From Myxococcota bacterium (lineage in GTDB: Bacteria > Myxococcota_A > UBA796 > CAJQPC01): 56,078 bases of DNA. Made by a program: the position numbers and the translations under genes. A model generated the notes under the pieces. It worked only from the letters and a program-made list of their open reading frames with translations, was not told the origin of the DNA and did no database searches. Shown here in pieces: positions 28,907 through 36,726 of this stretch (positions within the stretch are counted from its first letter, which is position 1; each line of letters starts with the position of its first letter). The stretch spans positions 1-56,078 of the forward strand of contig JAKLKD010000012.1 in NCBI GenBank assembly GCA_023150845.1, read 5' to 3'.

Positions 28907-29698
28907 ATGTCGATGGACCCCTCCGCGCCGCGCCGCCGCGACCTCCTCGCCCAGTCTTTGGCCCTCGCCGTGCTCGTCGCCTGCGCGGGGGAGAGCAAAG
29001 ACGCGCCCCTGCCCACCGACGACACCGGGACGACCGGCGGGGACGACGACAGCGGCGAGACCGGCGTCGACGACACCGAGGGGGAGACCGGCGGAGAGAC
29101 CGGCGGAGAGACCGGGACCGAGACGGGCGGGGAGACCGGCGGAGAGACCGGCGGAGAGACCGCCGAGCCCGAGGCCACCTGTGAGGGCGCCGGGGAGCCC
29201 CTGCCCTCGACCTGCGCGGCGACGAGCGGCGACGGCGAGGGCCCCTACTACCGGACCGACTACCCCGAGCGTGTGAACCTCAACGTGCTCGGCGAAGAGG
29301 GCGACGAGATCCTCGTCGATGGCCGCCTCCTCGACGAGCGCTGCCAGCCCGTCGCCGGGGCCACGGTGGATCTCTGGCACGCCACGCCGAAGGGCATCTA
29401 CGACATGAGCGGCGACTTCCACTGCTCCGGCCGCGCGATCACCGACGGCCAAGGCGGCTTCTGCTTCCGCACCCTGCGGCCGCCGCCGTACACCGACGGC
29501 ATGGGCGGCTTCTTGGCCGCGCACCTGCACTGGAACGTGCTCATCGGCGGGGAGAAGCGCCTCACGACCCAGACCTACTTCTCCGACGACCCGAAGCTGG
29601 ACGCGACCACGAAGCCCGCGGACCTCGTCGCGACGGTTGAGCCGATCTCCACGGGCCTCGGCCGCGTGCGCCTTGAGTTTGTGCTGCGGCCCCGCTGA
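28907..29698 (+). CDS. exported intradiol ring-cleavage dioxygenase-like lipoprotein
   Basis: A 263-residue protein. PRRRDLLAQ followed by ALAVLVAC is a Tat-type signal with a lipobox. A linker of about 60 residues built from Thr-Gly-Gly-Glu repeats follows. The C-terminal domain is of the protocatechuate/catechol dioxygenase fold: EGPYYRTDYPE, the region VDLWHATPKGIYDM with the Tyr ligand position, GGFCFRTLRPPPYTDG, and AAHLHWNV with the His-x-His iron ligands. Known enzymes of this fold bind Fe(III) and cleave catechols between the hydroxyls. The exported, lipidated form is less common; substrate could be extracellular aromatic compounds. The ATG at 28907 follows GGGAG by five bases. It is not part of an aromatic degradation cluster. 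Confidence 0.85.
   Translation: MSMDPSAPRRRDLLAQSLALAVLVACAGESKDAPLPTDDTGTTGGDDDSGETGVDDTEGETGGETGGETGTETGGETGGETGGETAEPEATCEGAGEPLPSTCAATSGDGEGPYYRTDYPERVNLNVLGEEGDEILVDGRLLDERCQPVAGATVDLWHATPKGIYDMSGDFHCSGRAITDGQGGFCFRTLRPPPYTDGMGGFLAAHLHWNVLIGGEKRLTTQTYFSDDPKLDATTKPADLVATVEPISTGLGRVRLEFVLRPR
29081..29162 (+). repeat. 12-base tandem repeats encoding a Gly-Gly-Glu-Thr linker
   Basis: About seven imperfect copies of GGAGAGACCGGC lie in frame in the dioxygenase lipoprotein gene. They encode the spacer between the lipid anchor and the enzymatic domain. Copy number is likely to vary between strains by slippage without loss of frame. Confidence 0.85.
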
Positions 29699-29713
29699 GA
29701 TTACCCCTGGGAG

Positions 29714-30244
29714 ATGGCCGATCCCCTGCCCCGTCTCCGCGCCGCCGTGAGCGCCCAAGCCGCCGCCGCAGCGAGCTTGCCTTGGGCGAGCACCCGGCGC
29801 TGGCGCCCCGAGACCCACCTCGCCGTCGCCGACGGCCAGCCCGTCGTCGATCTCCATGACCTCAGCGTGGCGCTCGGCGTCGAGGTCGTCGAGGCCCTGA
29901 TCACCGCCAGCGCGGCGGAGGGCTTCGGCTCGATGCTGCTCATCACCGGGCGGGGCAAACACAACGCCGACCAGCGCTCCCCCCTGCGGGAGGCGGTGAT
30001 CGCCGCCGTCGAGGCCCAGCGCGCCCAGCGCCCGGAGCTCACCCTGCGCGCCGCGGGCGCTGGCCGCCTCGTCATCGTCTGGGACAGCGCCCGGGCCGCC
30101 GACGCCGCAGTGGGTCGCCTCGGCTGGGCGTTCTGGGGCGGCGTGGCGGCCTTCGTGCTCTTGGCCACGGTGGTCGCGCCGCCCTTGGGCCTCGTCCTGT
30201 TCTTGGTCTGCGCCGCGGTGTTCTTCGCTCAGCGGGGCCGCTGA
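29714..30244 (+). CDS. Smr-domain protein with C-terminal membrane segments
   Basis: A 176-residue protein. An Smr (MutS2 C-terminal) domain spans about 35-120: VDLHDLSVALGVEVVEALI corresponds to the DLHG helix, and SMLLITGRGKHN followed by SPLREAV to the HGxG loop. Smr domains are nucleases or nucleic-acid-binding modules. Here the domain is followed by two hydrophobic stretches at the C-terminus (GWAFWGGVAAFVLLATVVA and GLVLFLVCAAVFFA), which would tether it to the inner membrane. The DLHG glycine is Asp, which may affect activity. It starts 16 bases after the dioxygenase stop and ends 10 bases from the convergent glyoxalase gene. Confidence 0.78.
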   Translation: MADPLPRLRAAVSAQAAAAASLPWASTRRWRPETHLAVADGQPVVDLHDLSVALGVEVVEALITASAAEGFGSMLLITGRGKHNADQRSPLREAVIAAVEAQRAQRPELTLRAAGAGRLVIVWDSARAADAAVGRLGWAFWGGVAAFVLLATVVAPPLGLVLFLVCAAVFFAQRGR

Positions 30245-30254
30245 GCGGCGGGCG

Positions 30255-30680
30255 TCACCACTCGCCTTGGTTCGGCATCGACGCCCAGGGCTCCGCCGGG
30301 GCGAGCGCCGGGCCCCGCTGGAGCAGCTCCACGCTGATCTGGTCCGGGGAGCGCACGAAGGCCATGCGGCCGTCCCGGGGCGGGCGCAGGATCGCCACCC
30401 CGCCTTCTTGCAGCCGGGCGCAGGCGGCGTAGATGTCGTCCACCTCATACGCGAGGTGGCCGAAGTTCCGGCCGCCGCCGTAAGGCTCCGCCTGATCCCA
30501 GTTGAAGGTCAGCTCGATCTCCGCGGCGTCCCCGGGCGCGCCCGTGCTCAAGAAGAGGAGCGAGAAGCGGCCCTGGGGGTAGTCGTTCCGCCGCACGAGC
30601 GTGAGCCCGAGGAGGTCGACGAAGAAGCGCAGCGCCGCGTCGACGTCCTGAACTCGGATCATCGTGTGTAAGAAACGCAT
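30255..30680 (-). CDS. gloA: lactoylglutathione lyase (glyoxalase I) family protein
   Basis: A 141-residue VOC-fold metalloenzyme that isomerises the hemithioacetal of methylglyoxal and glutathione to lactoylglutathione. The four metal ligands are at the family positions: His in FLHTMIRV, Glu in EIELTFNW, His in FGHLAYEV and Glu in ISVELLQ. The [13 protein letters not shown] segment and the length are typical of bacterial GloA. It could act on another thiol if the organism lacks glutathione. The downstream ends of this gene and the Smr gene nearly meet. Confidence 0.92.
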   Translation of the reverse strand: MRFLHTMIRVQDVDAALRFFVDLLGLTLVRRNDYPQGRFSLLFLSTGAPGDAAEIELTFNWDQAEPYGGGRNFGHLAYEVDDIYAACARLQEGGVAILRPPRDGRMAFVRSPDQISVELLQRGPALAPAEPWASMPNQGEW

Positions 30681-30686
30681 CGGGGA

Positions 30687-31379
30687 TCAGCCTCGGCGGG
30701 TGTTGATGAGCTGAATGGCCTGCTTGGCGGCCTCTCGCACCGTCGCGTCGGGGTCCTTCTGCATCTTCTCCAGGAGCGTGAGCTGGGAGAAGCCGGCCAA
30801 GGAGCCGATGGCCATGGCGGCCTCGGCCCGCACGGCGGGGTCGCTGTGGTCGCTCACCCGGCGGGCGTTGGAGAAGAAGCTCTTGAAGTCCGTGACCCGG
30901 GCGATGCGTAAGGCGTCGGTGACCTCGACGGGGTTCGCCGAGAGCACCATGCGGCGCACCCGCTCCCGGCCATCGGCGGTGAGCGGCACGGCGGCGAAGC
31001 GGCGCATGGCGCGGTCGCGCTCGCCGCGGTCCAGGGCCACCCAAGGATCGACGAAGTCTTGCTCGGCGGCCTCAGCCGGGGCCTCCTCCCCTGCCACCTC
31101 GGCCTGGGCCGGGGCGTCGCTCACGACGGCGGCGACCCCTTGGGCCCCGGCCACGCCCGAGACGCTCGCCTCGGTCGCGGGCACCCGCACCACAAAGTCC
31201 GCGTCGGGCACGGCCCGGGCCAAGGCGACGGCGGCGCTGATGACCCGGCTGGTCTCGCCGTCGACGGTGAGCCGGGCGATCACGCCGCCGGGCTCGTTGA
31301 CCGAGGTGGCGCCCGCGGGCAGGCGCGCGCGCTCGGCGTCGTTGAGGGGGGCGTCGCGGCGCAAGAGCAGGACGGGCAT
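30687..31379 (-). CDS. HEAT-repeat-containing protein of unknown function
   Basis: A 230-residue protein without signal peptide. The first 70 residues form a mixed alpha/beta region (LTVDGETSRVISAAVALARAV). An Ala/Glu-rich linker with QAEVAGEEAPAEAAEQ follows, and the C-terminal 110 residues are helical with HEAT-like units (SDHSDPAVRAEAAMAIGSLA and QKDPDATVREAAKQAIQLI). HEAT repeats bind other proteins. It precedes gloA by 6 bases on the same strand, so the two are probably co-transcribed. Confidence 0.78.
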   Translation of the reverse strand: MPVLLLRRDAPLNDAERARLPAGATSVNEPGGVIARLTVDGETSRVISAAVALARAVPDADFVVRVPATEASVSGVAGAQGVAAVVSDAPAQAEVAGEEAPAEAAEQDFVDPWVALDRGERDRAMRRFAAVPLTADGRERVRRMVLSANPVEVTDALRIARVTDFKSFFSNARRVSDHSDPAVRAEAAMAIGSLAGFSQLTLLEKMQKDPDATVREAAKQAIQLINTRRG

Positions 31380-31436
31380 GGTGTTCTCCGAGGCGGTTGA
31401 CCCGCATATCCTACACCCGCGGGCCGCCCTCGCGGC

Positions 31437-32072
31437 TCAGGCGCCGTACTTCACCGTGCAGCCCCAGGCCTTGGTGCGCGGCGTCGTCGGCGCCGTGCCC
31501 GCCTTGGCCGCGCGCAGGGCCTCGTCGAGGTAGTCCGTCCGTGACTCTCCGCCGCTGAGCTGGCCGAGCGGCGCGTTGTCCGGAGCCCCGACGTAGATCA
31601 GCACGCCCTCGGCGTTCAGCACGAAGAGGTGGGGCGTGGTGGAGGCGCCATAGGCCCGGCCCACGGCGCCGGTCGGGTCCATCCACACCGGGCCGGGCAG
31701 GTCGTAACGGTCGGCGGCGGCGGCGTTCTGGCCAGGGTCGCTGCCCGTGGTCCCCGGGGCGTTCGAGTTGATGGTGATCCAGCGCACGCCCTCGGCGGCG
31801 AGGCTCCCGGGGCGCGTCTCTAAGGCGCCGCCGCCGTGGGTCTCCTGGATGAAGGGGCAGTCAGGGTTGAACCACTCCAAGACGACGAGCTGTCCCCGGG
31901 TCTCGGAGAGCGTGTGGACCTGGCCGTCGGTGGCGCCCAGGGTGAAGTCCGGCGCCACGGCGCCTAGGGTGGCGACGGCGCCTGGCGCGATCACCACGCC
32001 GGGATCGGGCAGGGTGACCGAGGGGGTGCAGGCGGCGAGGAGGGCGACGAGAGAGAAGAGGACGATGCGCAT
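31437..32072 (-). CDS. redoxin/thioredoxin-fold lipoprotein
   Basis: A 211-residue protein with a lipobox (LVALLAAC). The mature domain is a thioredoxin-like redoxin: APDFTLGATDGQVHTLSE, then the active-site region VLEWFNPDCPFIQ with one Cys, the cis-Pro segment STTPHLFVLNAEG, and IYVGAPDN. A second Cys is near the C-terminus (KAWGCTVKYGA), as in a known group of redoxin-domain proteins with the ending GCSIKW-like motif. The CxxC pair of thioredoxins is absent, so it is not a simple disulfide reductase; a peroxidase or copper-related role is possible. It lies 36 bases downstream of the ferritin-like gene. Confidence 0.85.
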   Translation of the reverse strand: MRIVLFSLVALLAACTPSVTLPDPGVVIAPGAVATLGAVAPDFTLGATDGQVHTLSETRGQLVVLEWFNPDCPFIQETHGGGALETRPGSLAAEGVRWITINSNAPGTTGSDPGQNAAAADRYDLPGPVWMDPTGAVGRAYGASTTPHLFVLNAEGVLIYVGAPDNAPLGQLSGGESRTDYLDEALRAAKAGTAPTTPRTKAWGCTVKYGA

Positions 32073-32108
32073 GATGGAGGTAGCCCACGAGGGTTCAGAG
32101 GTCGCGGA

Positions 32109-33194
32109 TTAGAGCATCGTCGTGAGGCGCTCCCGGGCGCGCTGAACGCCGAGGCGGGCGAGCTGCTCCGCCAAGGCGGCGTGGGGCAGGCCGAGGGCGC
32201 GGGCCCGCTCGGGAGAGATCGGGGTCTGGTCGGGCAGGGCCGCCGCGCGGTGATCATCGAGGCGCGCGGCCTCCTCCCGAAGCGCCGCGCGCACCGTGGC
32301 CCCGCCCGCGTCGAGGCACCAGGCGACCACCGCCCACGACAGCTCGGCGTGCTCGGCCTCATCCGCGGCGATCACCCGCAGGGTCTCGGCGACGCTGGGA
32401 TCGTCGGCGCCGTTCGCGAGGGCCTCGGCCATGGCGGCGGCGACCCCCTCCCCGACGCAGCCGTCGCGGAGCGATCCCCGGGCGAGGCCGACGAGGTCCG
32501 GGCGGCGCGACGGCGCGGCGAGGCTGTCCGCGAGCTCGGGCAAAGCGCCCGGATCCCAAGGCAGGCCCCCGTAACCCTCGGACAAGGCGAAGCAGCGGCG
32601 GGCGTGATCGATCTCTTGGAGCGCGGCGCGGTGCGCGCCCTCCACCAGCGACGAGGGCGCCCCCAAGGCGACGAGCTGCAGGGAGAGCTTCGAGAAGGCC
32701 GGGACCGAGGCGTGCTCGGCCCGGGCGGCGAGGTGCCAGACCTCGGCGGCGACGGCGCGCTCGACGACGGAGCTCGGCAGGCGCGGGCGGGGCGTCTCTT
32801 TGGGCCGCGGGCGCCAGCCGCCTCCGAAGCTCACCCGGGCGAGCCGGGCGCGGCCCCGCAGATGCAAGAGCCGGCCTTTGGGGCTCGCGCTCACGTTCTC
32901 AAGGCCCGCCCAGAGGAGGAGCGGGAGGGTCATCATCGCCTGCACCACGACGACCCCCGCGCCGCGCAGCAACCCGCTCAGCGGATCCTTGGCGGAGAGC
33001 GCCGCCGCGGCGAAGCTCAGCGCCAAGGAGCCCAAGGCCAAGACGCAGCCCACGATGAGCCAGGTCGAGCTCTCCCCGAAGCCGGCCACACAGAACGCGG
33101 CGACGGTCACCCAGAAGGTGACGAAGGCCGCGGGCGCCAGGTCGATCTTTGGCGAAGGGTCCTCAGGCGCGTCGTCATCAGGGCTCGGGCTCAT
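32109..33194 (-). CDS. membrane protein with ferritin-like diiron domain
   Basis: A 361-residue protein. The start is the ATG of MSPSPDDD, five bases after GGGAGG. The first 120 residues contain three hydrophobic helices (FVTFWVTVAAFCVAGFG, IVGCVLALGSLALSFAAAA, VVVVQAMMTLPLLLWAG). The rest is a four-helix ferritin-like domain: AARAEHASVPAFSKL and ALQEIDHARRCFAL provide one Glu and one ExxH pair, and AADEAEHAELSW another. These residues are the likely ligands of a di-metal centre. Membrane-tethered ferritin-like proteins can act in iron or peroxide handling; the specific role is unknown. Confidence 0.8.
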   Translation of the reverse strand: MSPSPDDDAPEDPSPKIDLAPAAFVTFWVTVAAFCVAGFGESSTWLIVGCVLALGSLALSFAAAALSAKDPLSGLLRGAGVVVVQAMMTLPLLLWAGLENVSASPKGRLLHLRGRARLARVSFGGGWRPRPKETPRPRLPSSVVERAVAAEVWHLAARAEHASVPAFSKLSLQLVALGAPSSLVEGAHRAALQEIDHARRCFALSEGYGGLPWDPGALPELADSLAAPSRRPDLVGLARGSLRDGCVGEGVAAAMAEALANGADDPSVAETLRVIAADEAEHAELSWAVVAWCLDAGGATVRAALREEAARLDDHRAAALPDQTPISPERARALGLPHAALAEQLARLGVQRARERLTTML

Positions 33195-33205
33195 GTCGCC
33201 TCCCG

Positions 33206-34900
33206 TTAGGGCTGGGTCGTCGACGCCGGGATCTCCCACACCCAGACCTCCTCGACAAGCTCCCCCGGCCCCAAGAGCGCGTCGAGACTGCGCTTGTGGG
33301 TGTCGAGCTGGGCCATCTCGGCGAGCAGTCGCGGGTGCAGCACCACCCAGCCAAAACCTTGGGCGCCGAGCTCCTCGACAGCGGCGCCCAGATCGGCGTC
33401 GGCCGGGGGCACGCCCGGGGAGCCCGGCGAGACGGGATCCTTCTTCGAGAGCAGCACCCAGGTCCGTAAGGCGTGGTTCATCGAGGCCGCGCCCATGCTG
33501 CCCACCTTGTTTGTCCAGGGCACGGGCCGGTCATGGAGCGCCTGGTAGAACAAGAAGCGGTTGGTGCGGTTGCCGTAGCCCGAGTCCGCGGGCAGGTCGA
33601 TGATCGCCCGGCCGTCGTCGGGCAAGGTGTCGTAGACCGCGGGGAGCTGGGCCGGGCTCACCGGGAGCGGCCAGCAGTTCGGCGCGAGCTGGAGCTGCTC
33701 GTAGATCACGAAGGGCACGGCGAGGACGCCCAGGCGCCCCAGGCCCCGGTCGGCGACGGCGGCGAGGATGGCCACGGCGACGCCGATAAAGCGCAGGTGG
33801 TGCACGAGGCCGAGCTTGGTCCACTCGGCGAAGTACCCGAAGGGCAGCTTCACGAGCTCCCCGTCCGCGCCGCGCACCCAGGCGCCGTCCCACCACAAGA
33901 AGAAGCCCAGGCAGGCCACCGCCGCGCCCGCCGCCACCACAAAGAGCGGCCAGAGCCGCCAGGAGCGCAGGAAGCCGACGACGCTCAAGGCCAAGACCCC
34001 GAGCCCCAGGTAAGGCGTGTGTTTCCACGGCGAGCTGAGCGGGGTGTCGATGGTCTCCCGGCTCCAGAAGTCGCCAGGCGTGAACAAGGAGCGCGGGTCC
34101 ACGGCGTTGGTGCGCATGGAGGGCTCGTTAAAGCCGTCCCAGAGCGGACGGTTCACGAAGGGGGCGTCGGTGTCGACGCTCATCTTGAGCATGATCGACT
34201 GCGGCAGAGCCAGGGCCGCCCCGATGGCCAAGGCCAAGGCCAGCTCCTTGAGCCGGGTCACCCACGGCGGCCGCTCGCCGCCCACCCCGCCCATGAGCAG
34301 GATCACCCCGCCGAGCGCCGTAGCCCCGAAGCCGTGGTACGGCGTCGCCAGCCACGCGAGGCCGATGGCGACCCCGGTGTACTTGGACCGCCGCGCGGCC
34401 AGAGCCCCGGCCAAGGGGATCGGCGCGAGCCAGCAGGCCTCGGAGACGCCGTTCCAAAGCTCGGTCTGTAAGAGCGGCGTCGTCGTGAGCGCGGCGGCGG
34501 CGAGCCAGCCCCGGCCGCCCAAGGCCCGCCCGAAGAGCCAGGCCGCCCAGCCGCAGAGCGTGAGCTCCAAGGTGAGCAGGACGTTCCAGGCCAAGGCCGG
34601 CCCGCCCAAGGCCTGAACCGGCGCGGTGAGCAGCGCGCCCAGCGGATCGACGTACCACAGCACCCGTCGCTCGGGGAAGGCCGCGACCTTCACCTCCCAG
34701 GGCAGCTCAAAGGAGGCCAGGCGCTCGATGAACCAGGCCATGCCCCAGGCGTGGCTCCACACGTCGAGGTTGGGGTGCCCGATGAGCGCGTTCGGCCCGT
34801 ACAGGAGCCCCGGCCAGAGCATCAGCACGGCCAGGCCGAGTCCGAACAGCGCGCCCTGCCAGACGCCCAGGCGCTCCCAGAGGGTGAGGAGGCGGGTCAT
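33206..34900 (-). CDS. polytopic membrane protein, GT-C glycosyltransferase-like (third of three)
   Basis: A 564-residue protein with about 11 hydrophobic helices. The first external loop carries acidic residues (GHPNLDVWSHAWG), as in GT-C lipid-phosphosugar transferases. Helices continue to about residue 420, then a soluble C-terminal domain contains LPDDGRAIIDLPADSGYGN and QGFGWVVLHPRLL. The start ATG overlaps the stop of the previous gene by 4 bases; the reading frame stays open upstream only as a shadow of that gene. It is the last gene of a set of three. A role in cell-surface glycan or glycolipid assembly is inferred from the architecture. Confidence 0.75.
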   Translation of the reverse strand: MTRLLTLWERLGVWQGALFGLGLAVLMLWPGLLYGPNALIGHPNLDVWSHAWGMAWFIERLASFELPWEVKVAAFPERRVLWYVDPLGALLTAPVQALGGPALAWNVLLTLELTLCGWAAWLFGRALGGRGWLAAAALTTTPLLQTELWNGVSEACWLAPIPLAGALAARRSKYTGVAIGLAWLATPYHGFGATALGGVILLMGGVGGERPPWVTRLKELALALAIGAALALPQSIMLKMSVDTDAPFVNRPLWDGFNEPSMRTNAVDPRSLFTPGDFWSRETIDTPLSSPWKHTPYLGLGVLALSVVGFLRSWRLWPLFVVAAGAAVACLGFFLWWDGAWVRGADGELVKLPFGYFAEWTKLGLVHHLRFIGVAVAILAAVADRGLGRLGVLAVPFVIYEQLQLAPNCWPLPVSPAQLPAVYDTLPDDGRAIIDLPADSGYGNRTNRFLFYQALHDRPVPWTNKVGSMGAASMNHALRTWVLLSKKDPVSPGSPGVPPADADLGAAVEELGAQGFGWVVLHPRLLAEMAQLDTHKRSLDALLGPGELVEEVWVWEIPASTTQP

Positions 34901-36726
34901 GGGGAGGCTCCCGGGGGGTTGGGCGGCGGCGGGCCGAGCCGTGAGGGCTGGGGTGAGCCCTGGGGAGGCCCTTGAGGCGCACCTTGAGGCGGACCCCGGG
35001 GCGGCCCGGACGCGGCGGGCCCCTGCTCCGCGGCGGTCGGCGGCGGCCCCGCAGGGCCAAGCTCGATGAGCTTCACCCCAGCCGTCGGCGCGGCGCCGGG
35101 GGCCCCGGTCTCGGGCAGATGCCAGAGCGCGCCGTCCGCCCCCTCGACGACGGGGGGCCCGAAGGCCGCGCTGAGCCGCCCCTTGAGGTCGATGCCCCCG
35201 AGGCGCCGGGCACGCTGGGCGCTCGGGTTGTCGAGGACCACCATCGACAGGCCCGCGGCCCGGAGCGCGTCCAGGTCGTCTTGGCGCAGGTCCAGGGCGG
35301 CGTCTTGGCCCCGGCTGAGGCTCAAGAGCTGGGTGAGCAGGCCGTTGCCCTCCACGAAGGCGACATGGGCCGGGGGCAACATCGGCGGCAGGCCCTCGAC
35401 CATGCCGCCCAGCAGCGCCCGGCCGTGGACGTGCTGGTAGGCGCAGGCCCGGGAGGCCTGGCCCAGGGGCAAGGTGATGACCCCGCCAGGCGGCCCCTCC
35501 GCCACGGCCCGCCAGTGCTCCGGCGCGTGAAAGGCCCAGGTCGGCAGCGGCGTGACGCCCGCAGCCTGGCTCTGGGCGAGCACCCCCAGCGGCAAGAGCC
35601 ACACGAGCCAAGGTTTGGTCCGGGCGGCGCCGTCGGCGGCGAGCACGATCAAGAACATGCCCCCCAAGGCCAACCAGCGCTCGGGGTGGTTCATCCGGTC
35701 AAAGCCCGGCACAAAACGCCAGATCGGGTAGTACGGCAGGAGCCAGCGCTGCCCGCCGAGATCCTGGGCCGGGCCCATGGCGAAGACAAAACACAGCGCC
35801 GTGAGCCCGAGCCACAGCGCCCGGCGCTCCCCGCGCCAGAGGCTCCAGGCCACCCCCGGCAAGGTCACCCAGGGCAAGGCGCCGCGGACGTGCCGCTCCT
35901 GGGCGCCGCTGAGCTGCAAGGCGTCGGGGAAGACCGGCGAGGCCCACTCGCTCGACAAGATCGCGCCCGGCGCCCAGCCCCCGGTGAGGCTCGGCCAGGC
36001 GATTGCCAGAAGCGCCGGCGCCAGCACCCCGAGGCAGATCGCCGCCGCCCGGGCGTAGTCCTCGACGAGCGCCCTCCCCGGCCTGCGGGTGAGCCCCCAG
36101 GCCAAGAACCCCGGCGCCACCAAGGCCAAGAACAGCCCGTAGAACCAGTAGCTCAGGCCCAGCAACGCCACACCCACCCCGGCGAGGACGATCGCCCGGC
36201 GCCCGCCCTCCTCGGCCACGCGCAACAGCCCCAAGGCCGCGAGGGGCAAAGCGAAGAGCGCGACCTGGGTGAGGCGGCTCGCCTCGATCTGCCCCAAGGT
36301 CGGCCCCAGCACGCTCCAGGCCGCCCCGGCGGCGAGGCTCGGCCCCAGGCGCCCCCAGAGGTGCAGGCCCAGAGGCAAGAAGGCCAGCAGGTTCAGCGGG
36401 ATCCAGATGAGGTGGGCGACCGAGAACCAGGTCGGCCAAGGCAAGACCAGGCGCAGGAGCCCCGAGACGATCATCTCGACGCTGTTGCCGCCGTCGGCGC
36501 GCAGGCGGTCATAACCCGCGGGCAGGAGCTGGTCGGGGTCCCGCAGGCTCAGGCGGCCCTCCAGCACGGCGTCGTGGAAGGCGTGGTGGAGGTAGATCGC
36601 GCCGTTGGTGTCGTCGTTCTCCCGCACAGGCAGCCGCGCGCTGAGCTGGGTGATCCCCGGCCCCATGACCGGCAGCCAGAGCGCGACGCCCAGGCCCAGG
36701 GCCGCGAGCGCCTGGGGCCACCTCAT
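34897..36726 (-). CDS. polytopic membrane protein, GT-C glycosyltransferase-like (second of three)
   Basis: A 609-residue protein with about 11 transmembrane helices. The first external loop after the initial helix has clustered acids (RENDDTNGAIYLHHAFHD), the position of the catalytic Asp in GT-C enzymes. A soluble C-terminal part follows from about residue 420 (GGVITLPLGQASRACAYQHV). The last 60 residues are a Pro/Gly/Gln repeat tail (GPPQGAPQGPPQGSPQ), probably a disordered spacer. It overlaps the genes before and after by 4 bases. Its pattern of helices, acidic loop and soluble tail matches the next gene, so the two may be ancient paralogues. Confidence 0.75.
   Translation of the reverse strand: MRWPQALAALGLGVALWLPVMGPGITQLSARLPVRENDDTNGAIYLHHAFHDAVLEGRLSLRDPDQLLPAGYDRLRADGGNSVEMIVSGLLRLVLPWPTWFSVAHLIWIPLNLLAFLPLGLHLWGRLGPSLAAGAAWSVLGPTLGQIEASRLTQVALFALPLAALGLLRVAEEGGRRAIVLAGVGVALLGLSYWFYGLFLALVAPGFLAWGLTRRPGRALVEDYARAAAICLGVLAPALLAIAWPSLTGGWAPGAILSSEWASPVFPDALQLSGAQERHVRGALPWVTLPGVAWSLWRGERRALWLGLTALCFVFAMGPAQDLGGQRWLLPYYPIWRFVPGFDRMNHPERWLALGGMFLIVLAADGAARTKPWLVWLLPLGVLAQSQAAGVTPLPTWAFHAPEHWRAVAEGPPGGVITLPLGQASRACAYQHVHGRALLGGMVEGLPPMLPPAHVAFVEGNGLLTQLLSLSRGQDAALDLRQDDLDALRAAGLSMVVLDNPSAQRARRLGGIDLKGRLSAAFGPPVVEGADGALWHLPETGAPGAAPTAGVKLIELGPAGPPPTAAEQGPAASGPPRGPPQGAPQGPPQGSPQPSRLGPPPPNPPGASP

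Noticed and set aside
29081-29162. Regular short repeats that could suggest a CRISPR array or minisatellite
   Set aside because: Units are 12 bases with no spacers and stay in frame; they encode a Gly-Gly-Glu-Thr linker.
28517-30448. 643-codon minus-strand frame across ald, the dioxygenase and Smr genes
   Set aside because: It spans three well-supported genes on the other strand and shows no family similarity.
33206-35611. Extended 801-codon version of the third membrane protein
   Set aside because: The first 237 codons are an out-of-frame reading of the upstream gene; the ATG at 34900 makes a regular ATGA junction and begins with a proper membrane helix.
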